Position numbers and translations under genes: made by a program. Shown in pieces: positions 1 through 6,815 of a stretch of 9,229 bases of DNA. The stretch comes from Bifidobacterium breve (lineage in GTDB: Bacteria; Actinomycetota; Acidimicrobiia; Acidimicrobiales; Ilumatobacteraceae), in assembly GCA_945889575.1 (NCBI GenBank), contig CAMDBY010000062.1, positions 1 to 9,229 on the forward strand, given 5' to 3'. The notes below the pieces were generated by a model, which saw only the letters and a program-made list of their open reading frames with translations, made no database searches and was not told where the DNA came from. The stretch's first letter is position 1. The number at the start of each line of letters is the position of its first letter.

Positions 1-1149
1 GACGTAGCAAAAGAAGTCGCAATCTTTAAGGCCCACAAGGCTGTTCCCATTGTCATTGCTACTCAGGGTGAAACTCGTTTCGATTCGGCAGCAGCCGCAG
101 TGGTGTACGTGCCAGTTGCAGATCCTGCACTTGCCTTTGTGTTGTCTTCAATGGTGGGGCACTTGTTTGGTTACGAAGCAGCCTTGGCAATTGATGCGCT
201 TGCCCGCCCGTTACGCCAGTTGCGTGAAGTAGTGGAAATTGTTGTCGGTAGAGGCGGCAGTGGCGACACTGCGCTTACTCAAGTAGAGGCACAAATCGTT
301 CCCGTCACTCAGCAGTTCCTACAAGTCCTTGCAACGGGACAATACGACGGCAACCTTGAAGCCTCAACTGCAGTTCGCCTGGTATCACTGCTGCGCATTG
401 TTACGGGGTCGCAGCCATTACAAGCGTTTCAACGTCAAACTGGCCGCACTGCTTCGCCATCTGCTCTTCTTGATGATCTCATCGATGCACTCACACGAAG
501 CATTGATGAATTGACGCGTCCTATCGACGCCATCAAGCACCAAGCAAAGACTGTCACTGTCGGTATTTCTCGCAGTGAAGAAGGACTCCTTGACCGTGCG
601 CTTGTTCGTGCTGTTCTTGAAGCTGGTGCATCACGAGACAATCTGTCGTATGCAACGCTCAAAGTGTTGGCGTCTCTTGATGCCGCTGTCGCATCAGTTG
701 AAGGTTTCACTCGCTATGCCATTGCAGGTGATGCTCGCAACGCAACGGTGTCCATAATCGATCGTGGTGGGGTAGCGAAAGACCTCACATCTCGTGTGAC
801 AACAAATGCAACCCTTGTCGGCACAAAGCACCGTGTTGCTGCTGACCAAGAAGTTCTTGTTGCTCGCGGTCGCAAAGATGGACGCACCGTTATATTTGTT
901 CCAGAAGTACATGGTTCTACAACTGTGGGCATTTCGTTGATGCACGTTGCATTCCATGACACAGTTGCTGCTGGTACTGCACGTCAAGTGCTGCAAGGCT
1001 ACGACCGTCGCTATGACCGCTTGGTCGACTGGGTGTCTGAAACTGAAGGGGTATTCCGCGAAGACAGACTCGCCGAAGTCTCTATTGCGGACTTGCTTAT
1101 CAACCCGGTTTCCGAGAGCGCCAACTTGTGGCGCACGGACGGACAATAA
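1..1149 (+). CDS. GlmS-like SIS-domain aminotransferase, C-terminal part with long extra domain (5' truncated)
   Basis: The reading frame is open from base 1 to the TAA at 1147-1149, so 382 C-terminal residues are visible and the start lies outside the window. Window residues 1-79 look like the end of the second SIS (sugar isomerase) domain of glucosamine-6-phosphate synthase: KEVAIFKAHKAVPIVIATQ, then an alternating strand/helix pattern ending in ALARPLRQLREVVE. GlmS makes glucosamine-6-phosphate from fructose-6-phosphate and glutamine for peptidoglycan precursors in the cytoplasm. Position directly before acpS-nnr-alr is where actinobacterial glmS often sits. Two things are odd. Canonical GlmS ends at this point with the RNLAK-type catalytic tail, which is not recognisable here. 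About 300 residues then follow that I do not recognise, including a helical stretch, a conserved-looking KTVTVGISR segment (residues 183-191) and a beta-rich part around 226-290. Membership of the SIS superfamily is fairly sure. True GlmS activity is not, because the N-terminal amidotransferase domain is off the window. Confidence 0.72.
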   Translation, partial: DVAKEVAIFKAHKAVPIVIATQGETRFDSAAAAVVYVPVADPALAFVLSSMVGHLFGYEAALAIDALARPLRQLREVVEIVVGRGGSGDTALTQVEAQIVPVTQQFLQVLATGQYDGNLEASTAVRLVSLLRIVTGSQPLQAFQRQTGRTASPSALLDDLIDALTRSIDELTRPIDAIKHQAKTVTVGISRSEEGLLDRALVRAVLEAGASRDNLSYATLKVLASLDAAVASVEGFTRYAIAGDARNATVSIIDRGGVAKDLTSRVTTNATLVGTKHRVAADQEVLVARGRKDGRTVIFVPEVHGSTTVGISLMHVAFHDTVAAGTARQVLQGYDRRYDRLVDWVSETEGVFREDRLAEVSIADLLINPVSESANLWRTDGQ

Positions 1150-1150
1150 A

Positions 1151-1516
1151 ATGTTGGGCATTGGCATTGATGCGGTTGATGTTGACCGTTTTCGCAAACT
1201 TCTTGAGCGTCGTCCACATTTGCGTCAACGCCTCTTTACTTCTGCAGAATTGACTTCCCTTGAGGGTCGCAACGATGATGCCGCGTCACTTGCAGCGCGA
1301 TTTGCCGTGCGTGAGGCCACGATGAAAGCACTCGGAGTTGGGCTCGGTGCTTTTGACTTCCATGATGTCTCGATTGAAAAGATGTCATCTGGGGCACCTC
1401 ATGTACTCGTGTCAGGTCGGGCAGAGACTCTTGCCATTGCTCATGGAGTATCGACATGGCATGTCTCTATTACCCATACAGACACAACAGCAATGGCGGT
1501 TGTCGCAGCGCTCTAG
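1151..1516 (+). CDS. acpS: Holo-[acyl-carrier-protein] synthase (AcpS)
   Basis: This 121-residue protein has the usual AcpS length. AcpS moves the 4'-phosphopantetheine arm of coenzyme A onto a serine of acyl carrier protein, activating it for fatty-acid synthesis in the cytoplasm. The N-terminus MLGIGIDAVDVDRF carries the metal-binding aspartate (D7) of the family's G-x-G-x-D motif. FAVREATMKALG (residues 51-62) is the second signature, with E55 as metal ligand and K59; R54 replaces the commoner lysine. HVSITHTD (94-101) near the C-terminus matches the third conserved strand. The ATG at 1151 was chosen because it puts the first motif at residue 3 and lies one base after the upstream stop. 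A weak GGA (1141-1143) is the only Shine-Dalgarno-like sequence, so coupling to the upstream gene is likely. An in-frame ATG at 947 would put about 68 unrelated residues in front and is rejected. Confidence 0.95.
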   Translation: MLGIGIDAVDVDRFRKLLERRPHLRQRLFTSAELTSLEGRNDDAASLAARFAVREATMKALGVGLGAFDFHDVSIEKMSSGAPHVLVSGRAETLAIAHGVSTWHVSITHTDTTAMAVVAAL

Positions 1517-1559
1517 ATATTGCGTTGGTGTGTAATTGAACGGGGCGTACGCTGAGAGA

Positions 1560-2957
1560 GTGATAGCTGTCCTCACGCCGGAGCAAATGAAGCTCGCTGA
1601 TGCAACTGCACTTTCTGCAGTGGGCAAAGATCATCAACAGGTCTTTATCAACCGTGCAGGTTTTGCAGTGGCCCATGCAGCGCGCACCATGCTTGGTGGC
1701 TCATACGGCAAGCGCGTCGTCGTGATTGCTGGTCCTGGTCACAATGGTGATGATGGGCGAGTGGCCGCGTTTTGGTTGAAGCAATGGGGGGCTGCAGTTG
1801 AAATAGTCGACGCAAGTTCTGCGGGTGATCGTTTCATTGACTCACGTATCGCAGACATTGTTGTTGATGCTGCGTACGGCATCGGCTTTCACGGTGAATG
1901 GATTCCACCAATTGTATTTGATGTTCCAGTTCTTGCGGTTGATGTGCCGAGCGGCCTGAATGCGTTCGATGGTTCCGTCAGTAGCGGAGTCTTGACTGCA
2001 GATCGAACTGTAACTTTTGCCGCACCCAAAATCGGCATGTTCTTCGGAAGTGGACCTGCATTGTGTGGAGTCATTGATGTCATTGATGTCGGAATTGAGA
2101 CGACTGATGACGTCGATACATATCTGATTGAAGCAACTGATGTTGCTGCGTGGGTACCGCCTCGCGAGCACGACGCGCACAAATGGAACCATGCGGTTCG
2201 GGTAATTTCCGGCAGTGATGGCATGGAAGGTGCAGCATCTCTAGTCGGGATGTCTGCATTGCGTGCTGGGTCTGGCATGGTTCACATGTCATGGCGCGCC
2301 GGATCTTCAACTTTCTCTCAACCAACAGAGATTGTTGGTCATGTCCTCCCCACAACTGATTGGGCATCCTTTGTTGCTGCAGACATTGCTCGATTCGGTG
2401 CAATGGTTATTGGCCCAGGTCTTGGCCGCGGAGATGACGTTGGTGCTGAAATCCGTGCAGTTCTCGCGCGGTGCGATATCGGTGTGGTGATTGACGGAGA
2501 CGGTATTTCTGGGTCTATTGACCCTCATGGTGACTATTCAACGTTGCGATCTCGTACTGCAGACACGATTCTCACACCACATGATGGCGAATTTGCGTCA
2601 CTTGGTGGTGACGCGATGTCCGCAGATCGAATTGGTGCCACACGTGATTTGGCTGCGCGCATAGGGTGCACTGTTGTGCGCAAAGGGGCAACCACAATTG
2701 TTAGTGACGCAGAAGGTGCTGTGTATTTAGTGGCATCGGGAGACCAGCGTCTCGCCACTGCCGGAACTGGTGATGTCCTTGCCGGAATTATCGGTGCGTT
2801 TCTTGCGCGTGGACTTGCAGCTCCAGAGGCCGCTGCAGCCGCTGCATTTGTTCATGGTGTGGCAGGATCACGGTGTGCAGATGAAGGCACTATTGCACGC
2901 GATGTTGTTGGCCTTATTTCTGATGTATTAAGTGATGTGATGGCTCATGTCAATTGA
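1560..2957 (+). CDS. nnr: Bifunctional NAD(P)HX epimerase / ADP-dependent NAD(P)HX dehydratase
   Basis: This is a fusion of NnrE (YjeF_N) and NnrD (carbohydrate-kinase-like) domains that repairs hydrated NADH and NADPH. The epimerase interconverts R- and S-NAD(P)HX, and the dehydratase restores NAD(P)H using ADP. With the GTG start at 1560 there are 465 residues. Residues 1-10 read MIAVLTPEQM, the typical NnrE beginning, which is why this start is preferred over an in-frame TTG at 1536; neither has a convincing Shine-Dalgarno. NnrE signs are GPGHNGDDGRVAA (58-70), DAAYGIG (103-109) and DVPSGLNAFDG (128-138). NnrD signs are a phosphosugar-kinase fold from about 205, VIGPGLGR (283-290), LTPHDGEF (338-345), VVRKGAT (372-378) and ATAGTGDVLAGIIGAF (399-414), with D405 as the expected catalytic base. 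Several motifs deviate from consensus: GHNGDDG for GNNGGDG, HKW (207-209) where HKG is usual, and DGDG (312-315) where DAD is usual. The 3' end overlaps alr by 11 nt. Confidence 0.93.
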   Translation: MIAVLTPEQMKLADATALSAVGKDHQQVFINRAGFAVAHAARTMLGGSYGKRVVVIAGPGHNGDDGRVAAFWLKQWGAAVEIVDASSAGDRFIDSRIADIVVDAAYGIGFHGEWIPPIVFDVPVLAVDVPSGLNAFDGSVSSGVLTADRTVTFAAPKIGMFFGSGPALCGVIDVIDVGIETTDDVDTYLIEATDVAAWVPPREHDAHKWNHAVRVISGSDGMEGAASLVGMSALRAGSGMVHMSWRAGSSTFSQPTEIVGHVLPTTDWASFVAADIARFGAMVIGPGLGRGDDVGAEIRAVLARCDIGVVIDGDGISGSIDPHGDYSTLRSRTADTILTPHDGEFASLGGDAMSADRIGATRDLAARIGCTVVRKGATTIVSDAEGAVYLVASGDQRLATAGTGDVLAGIIGAFLARGLAAPEAAAAAAFVHGVAGSRCADEGTIARDVVGLISDVLSDVMAHVN

Positions 2958-4077
2958 TTTCTCAACGCGATGGGCATGGGCTGAGGTTCACACAGGTCTT
3001 ATCTCTCACAATGTTGCAATTGTGGCGCAACGTACTGCGCCTGTGCAGGTGTGGGCAGTTGTTAAAGCTAATGGGTATGGTCACGGCGCAGTTCAAGTAG
3101 CTAATGCCTCACTTGCAGGTGGGGCTACCGGATTATGTGTGGCAATAGTGGATGAAGCGGTTGCATTGCGCCGCGCCGGTATCACTGCGCCAATTTTGTT
3201 ATTGAGTGAACAACCTCCAGAACTTGCTGATCTTATTGTTGGTTATCAACTAACTCCTACAGTCACCACAACACGCGGTGCCGCGGTGCTTGCAGCCTCA
3301 GCCGCAGCTGCTGATCAGACAGTGAAAGTTCATATCAAGGTCGATACTGGTATGCATCGTGTTGGTGTTGCACCTGAGGAAGCAGTATCTCTGGCTTCCT
3401 TTATTAGCTCATACGACTCGTTGACTATTGAAGGTGTCTACACTCACTTCGCCGTAGCCGATGATCCGTCGCATCCAGCCAACGCTGCGCAACTCAGTGT
3501 CTTCAACACTGTTCTTGAAGACATGTCGTCTCGTGGTATCAACCCGCCACTTATTCACGCTGCCAACAGTGCTGCAGCACTTGCAAACGAACCGAGTCGG
3601 TTCACCATGGTTCGTCTCGGAATAGCCATGTATGGTCTGCGCCCTGGTGCAGGTGTTGCTGACCTATGTGCTGGTCTCATCCCCGCAATGTCACTCAAAG
3701 CTCGCGTATCAGCAGTGCGATGGGTTGAAGCAGGCGAGGCAGTGTCGTACGGACTAGTGCGTCCGTTGGCAAAAGGCTCTCTCATTGCCACTGTGCCCAT
3801 TGGGTATGCAGATGGCGTTCCTCGCGCTCTCGGCCGTACAAAAATTCAGGTGTTGCTCAACGGCGTTCCCCGCACAATTGCTGGCACCATCACTATGGAC
3901 CAACTGATGATTGATTGTGAATCTGATTCCTCTGTCATGGTGGGCGACGAAGTTGTGCTTATTGGCAAGCAGGGCGATCATTCTGTTACAGCCGATGACT
4001 GGGCAGAAGCACTTGGCACCATTGGTTATGAGATCGTCTGTGGAATCAGCCCACGAATCTTTAGGCGCTACTCGTGA
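2947..4077 (+). CDS. alr: Alanine racemase
   Basis: This PLP-dependent enzyme interconverts L- and D-alanine, supplying D-Ala for peptidoglycan stem peptides. The 376-residue length is normal for the fold-type III Alr family (TIM barrel followed by a C-terminal beta domain). AVVKANGYGHG (37-47) holds the PLP-binding lysine K40 and Y44. KVDTGMHRVG (131-140) contains R138, which tunes the cofactor, and K131, the position often carbamylated. HAANSAA (204-210) and RLGIAMYG (223-230) are barrel motifs. The opposite-face catalytic tyrosine is Y268 in the SYG motif, and the C-terminal domain shows GYADG (286-290) and TITMDQ (314-319). The protein ends in the typical ISPRIFRRY. The ATG at 2947 lies inside the last codons of nnr (11-nt overlap), and the TGA stop overlaps the tsaE start by 4 nt, so translation is probably coupled on both sides. 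All key residues are present. Confidence 0.97.
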   Translation: MSIDFSTRWAWAEVHTGLISHNVAIVAQRTAPVQVWAVVKANGYGHGAVQVANASLAGGATGLCVAIVDEAVALRRAGITAPILLLSEQPPELADLIVGYQLTPTVTTTRGAAVLAASAAAADQTVKVHIKVDTGMHRVGVAPEEAVSLASFISSYDSLTIEGVYTHFAVADDPSHPANAAQLSVFNTVLEDMSSRGINPPLIHAANSAAALANEPSRFTMVRLGIAMYGLRPGAGVADLCAGLIPAMSLKARVSAVRWVEAGEAVSYGLVRPLAKGSLIATVPIGYADGVPRALGRTKIQVLLNGVPRTIAGTITMDQLMIDCESDSSVMVGDEVVLIGKQGDHSVTADDWAEALGTIGYEIVCGISPRIFRRYS

Positions 4078-4565
4078 TCGAGCTTCGTGCTTCTGATCTC
4101 GGTGATACCCACGCCATTGCCGGTGCAATAGCTGGAGTTGTTCGTCCACGCGACCTCATCGTGCTCGTCGGTGAAATGGGTGCCGGTAAAACTGCTTTTG
4201 CAACCGGTTTCGCAAAGGCTCTCGGAGTGCACGGAGATGATCACGTGTCGTCGCCAACATTTACGTTGATGCATTCGTACACCTCAGGACGGATTCCAAT
4301 GTACCATGCTGATTTGTATCGGTTGACAAGTTTGGCCGAAGTGGCCGATCTTGGCATTCGTGAGTTGCTCGATATGGGTGCCGTCGGCCTTGTTGAATGG
4401 GGAGATGTTGCATCTGAAGTATTAGGCGATGGCCTAAGCGTCACCCTTGTCGCTGACGACGATGACGAAGATGCCCGCATTATTTCGGTTGCAGTTGCTG
4501 GCCATGCGTGGGATACTCGCTGGGAATTATTGAAAAATGCACTACGTAGTTGGGCACTTCGATGA
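4074..4565 (+). CDS. tsaE: tRNA threonylcarbamoyladenosine biosynthesis ATPase TsaE
   Basis: TsaE is the small P-loop ATPase that, with TsaB and TsaD, supports transfer of threonylcarbamoyl from TC-AMP to A37 of ANN-decoding tRNAs (t6A). The 163-residue protein shows the Walker A loop GEMGAGKT (33-40), the family signature SSPTFTL (59-65), HADLYRL (78-84) at the Walker B position, and VEWGD (107-111) downstream. The start is the GTG at 4074, which overlaps the alr TGA as GTGA. This start gives the family-typical opening before the ADP-binding loop. The stop overlaps the tsaB start as ATGA. An acidic run (DDDDED, 128-133) lies in a C-terminal loop and looks like a simple solvent-exposed insertion. 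The separate gene for TsaC, which makes TC-AMP, is not in the window. Confidence 0.95.
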   Translation: MIELRASDLGDTHAIAGAIAGVVRPRDLIVLVGEMGAGKTAFATGFAKALGVHGDDHVSSPTFTLMHSYTSGRIPMYHADLYRLTSLAEVADLGIRELLDMGAVGLVEWGDVASEVLGDGLSVTLVADDDDEDARIISVAVAGHAWDTRWELLKNALRSWALR

Positions 4566-5266
4566 TTCTGGGAATCGAAACGTCCGTTGACCATGTCGGA
4601 GTGGCAGTAGGTGACTATCGCGGCATTCGTGCGCATTCGATGTTGGCAAGCGACCGTCGCCACGCAGAGTCATTGGCGCCCATGATTCAATTTGTTTTGC
4701 AACAAGCAGATGCCACCATGGCTGATCTTTCAGCAATCGCTGTTGACGTTGGGCCAGGGTTATTCACTGGAATGCGCGTGGGCATTGCAAGTGCAGCCTC
4801 ACTTGCGTGGGCACTAGAGCTGCCGGTTGTTCCTGTGTGCAGTCTTGATGCGCTTGCTATGAATGCTGAGTGGTCAGACAATGTGGTTGCATCATCACTT
4901 GATGCGCGTCGCGGCGAGGTGTACTGGTCGTTGTATCGCATGCGCGGAGTAGGGGTGGAGCCACTTCGCTTAACTGAACCTGCGGTGTCATCACCAGAAG
5001 ACATGGCGGTTCACCTTGCTGACCGCGGTGAAGACATTACGTGTGTGGGTACTGGGTTTATTCGTCACGCGGCATTGTTTGAAGACGTGCCATGGGCATT
5101 GATGGCTGGCGAACCACATGCTTTTCCAACGGCACAAAAAGTAGTTGTGCTCGCATCTCACCGCATTGCAGCAGATGACACTGTGAAGGCAGGCGAGATC
5201 ACGCCAATGTATTTGCGCGCACCAGACGCTGAAATCAATTGGCTAACGCGTGAGGCAACGCAATGA
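4562..5266 (+). CDS. tsaB: tRNA threonylcarbamoyladenosine biosynthesis protein TsaB
   Basis: TsaB is the catalytically inactive ASKHA-fold partner that dimerises with TsaD and recruits TsaE in bacterial t6A synthesis. The 234-residue protein begins MILGIETS, the shared ASKHA opening. RRHAESLAPMI (32-42) and VDVGPGLFTGMRVG (61-74) are strongly family-like, and DARRGEVYWSLY (114-125) matches the conserved D-A-R-R-x-E-V-Y motif of TsaB. The C-terminus P-M-Y-L-R (215-219) is the standard ending segment. It lacks the two metal-binding histidines present in TsaD, as expected. The ATG at 4562 gives the canonical N-terminus and a 4-nt ATGA overlap with tsaE. An upstream in-frame TTG at 4550 would add four residues without support. 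Confidence 0.95.
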   Translation: MILGIETSVDHVGVAVGDYRGIRAHSMLASDRRHAESLAPMIQFVLQQADATMADLSAIAVDVGPGLFTGMRVGIASAASLAWALELPVVPVCSLDALAMNAEWSDNVVASSLDARRGEVYWSLYRMRGVGVEPLRLTEPAVSSPEDMAVHLADRGEDITCVGTGFIRHAALFEDVPWALMAGEPHAFPTAQKVVVLASHRIAADDTVKAGEITPMYLRAPDAEINWLTREATQ

Positions 5267-5790
5267 GTTTTCTTCGTGAACGCATGACTGATGCATTGAC
5301 TACAGAAACAATGCGTCGTCGTCATCTTCGTCGAGTAATGGAGATTGAGGAAGGGCTGTACCCACGCCCATGGACTCACCGCACCTTTGTCACCGAGATT
5401 TCGCTCATGCGTGAAGGTGCTCGGTATTACCTGGTCGCGTATGTCGGAGATGTTCTTGTCGGATATGGCGGGCTGATGTTTAGTGGCGACGACGCTCACG
5501 TTACGAACGTCGCGGTAGATCCTGATTGGCAAGGCCGTGGCGTTGCTACAGAAATCATGCTTGATCTTGTGATACTTGCACGCGACCGTGGATGTTTGGC
5601 AATGACTCTTGAAGTGCGTCATACAAATACTGCAGCGCAGCAGTTGTACAGGCGTTTTGGTTTTGTGCCTGCAGGGATTCGCAAGAAGTATTACGAGAAT
5701 AAGGACGATGCCATTATTATGTGGGCACACGGTGTTGATACGCCAGAATTCTTAGAACGCATTCGTCTGATTGAATCGAGACGACCATGA
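5263..5790 (+). CDS. rimI: GNAT-family protein N-acetyltransferase, RimI type
   Basis: This 175-residue GCN5-related acetyltransferase has the order tsaB-rimI-tsaD on either side, the usual setting for RimI, which acetylates protein N-terminal alpha-amino groups (in E. coli, that of ribosomal protein S18) with acetyl-CoA. The acetyl-CoA loop is seen in VAVDPDWQGRGVATEI (83-98), with Q90-G-R-G-V-A in the pyrophosphate-binding turn. LEVRHTNTAAQQLYRRFGF (116-134) carries motif B with the catalytic-region glutamate E117, and YYENKDDAIIM (143-153) is the typical RimI ending. The N-terminal IEEGLYPRPWT (28-38) corresponds to the E-x-x-x-F-x-x-P-W-S motif. The ATG at 5263 overlaps the tsaB stop as ATGA, and GAGG at 5252-5255 is a fair Shine-Dalgarno seven bases upstream. 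In actinobacteria the substrate range of RimI is broader or unsettled, so the target in this organism is inferred only. Confidence 0.92.
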   Translation: MSFLRERMTDALTTETMRRRHLRRVMEIEEGLYPRPWTHRTFVTEISLMREGARYYLVAYVGDVLVGYGGLMFSGDDAHVTNVAVDPDWQGRGVATEIMLDLVILARDRGCLAMTLEVRHTNTAAQQLYRRFGFVPAGIRKKYYENKDDAIIMWAHGVDTPEFLERIRLIESRRP

Positions 5791-6815
5791 CCTCACATGT
5801 AGTGAACGAATCAACCGTTGTTTTGGCAATTGAAACAAGTTGTGATGAAACAGCCGCATCAGTAGTGATGGGTGGAAACGACATATTGTCGTCCATCGTT
5901 TCTAGTCAAATAGAAATCCATGCGCGATTCGGCGGCGTGGTCCCTGAGGTTGCAAGCCGCGCGCATCTGGAAGCGCTGATTCCAGTTGTCAACGCCGCAA
6001 TCACAGAAGCAGGCATCGTGCCGTCGCGTATTGATGTCGTTGCTGCCACTGCTGGCCCTGGCCTGATTGGTGCATTGCTCGTTGGTGTATCGGCAGCAAA
6101 GTCTCTTGCGCTTGTGTGGGACAAACCATTTGTTGGCGTCAACCATTTAGAAGCTCACTTGTATGCGGGACTTCTTGATGACCCCACTTTGCGATTTCCA
6201 TTAGTCGTACTTCTGGTTTCTGGTGGTCACACCATGATTATTGAAATGCGTGGCCATGGTGATTACGTGATCATGGGTCGCACTATTGATGATGCAGCAG
6301 GTGAGGCGTACGACAAAGTCGCACGGTATTTGCAACTGGGTTATCCGGGTGGTCCAGCAATTGACAAGATTGCGCCAAGCGGAAACCCTCATACTGTTGA
6401 GTTCCCACGCGCCATGATGCACGACGGTCTTGATGTGTCATTTAGTGGGTTGAAGACTTCAGTCATTAACTATGTAAAGAAGAACCCTGACGTATCCAAT
6501 GTTGATATCGCTGCATCTTTCCAAGCTGCTGTTGTTGATGTGCTGTGTGCAAAAACCATTCGTGGTGCACAAAAAGTTGGTGCAAAAGGAATCGTGTTGG
6601 GCGGGGGAGTCTCCGCCAACTCATTGTTGCGCTCTGAAATGACAGCACGTGGCGCTGCTGCAGGTTTCACGGTGGCATTGCCAAGTCGCGACATGTGCAC
6701 TGATAACGCCGCAATGATTGCTGCTGCTGCGTGGCACAGACTTGCATCTGACGGTCCTACCAGCTTGTCGTGTGGTGCATATCCGAACCTCAAACTAGAT
6801 GCGGTGCCACGATGA
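5787..6815 (+). CDS. tsaD: tRNA N6-adenosine threonylcarbamoyltransferase TsaD
   Basis: TsaD (formerly Gcp/YgjD) is the catalytic subunit that transfers threonylcarbamoyl to N6 of A37 in ANN-decoding tRNAs. The 342-residue length is normal. The Kae1/TsaD signatures appear in order: VLAIETSCDETAAS (12-25), ARFGGVVPEVASRAHLE (46-62), TAGPGLIGALLVG (88-100), the metal-binding NHLEAHLYA (119-127) with H120 and H124, LVSGGHT (143-149), DDAAGEAYDKVAR (168-180), GYPGGPAID (185-193), SFSGLKT (218-224), LGGGVSANSLLR (271-282), and DNAAMIA (306-312) with metal ligand D306. No key residue is missing. The ATG at 5787 overlaps the rimI stop as ATGA, and the stop overlaps the dusB start the same way. TsaB, TsaE and TsaD in one operon strongly suggests stoichiometric co-production of the complex. 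Confidence 0.98.
   Translation: MTSHVVNESTVVLAIETSCDETAASVVMGGNDILSSIVSSQIEIHARFGGVVPEVASRAHLEALIPVVNAAITEAGIVPSRIDVVAATAGPGLIGALLVGVSAAKSLALVWDKPFVGVNHLEAHLYAGLLDDPTLRFPLVVLLVSGGHTMIIEMRGHGDYVIMGRTIDDAAGEAYDKVARYLQLGYPGGPAIDKIAPSGNPHTVEFPRAMMHDGLDVSFSGLKTSVINYVKKNPDVSNVDIAASFQAAVVDVLCAKTIRGAQKVGAKGIVLGGGVSANSLLRSEMTARGAAAGFTVALPSRDMCTDNAAMIAAAAWHRLASDGPTSLSCGAYPNLKLDAVPR

Noticed and set aside
694..1197. Open frame on the - strand (167 codons) opposite the GlmS-like tail
   Set aside because: It was considered because the + strand tail is unrecognised, but the + frame is continuous with the SIS domain and has an ordered protein pattern, whereas the antisense product is Cys-rich and patternless.
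1536..1559. TTG at 1536 as nnr start
   Set aside because: It would add eight residues not expected before the family-typical opening. It cannot be excluded, because neither start has a good Shine-Dalgarno.
1517..1559. Promoter or regulatory element between acpS and nnr
   Set aside because: No convincing -35/-10 pair, hairpin or repeat was found in the short gap; read-through from the upstream gene is simpler.
2070..2087. Tandem 9-base repeat (GTCATTGAT twice) inside nnr
   Set aside because: It encodes a V-I-D-V-I-D stretch in the domain linker region and has only two copies; it is coding coincidence or a tiny duplication, not a repeat element.
5158..5730. Open frame on the - strand (190 codons) opposite tsaB and rimI
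   Set aside because: It is antisense to genes with full motif sets, and the translation has no domain pattern.
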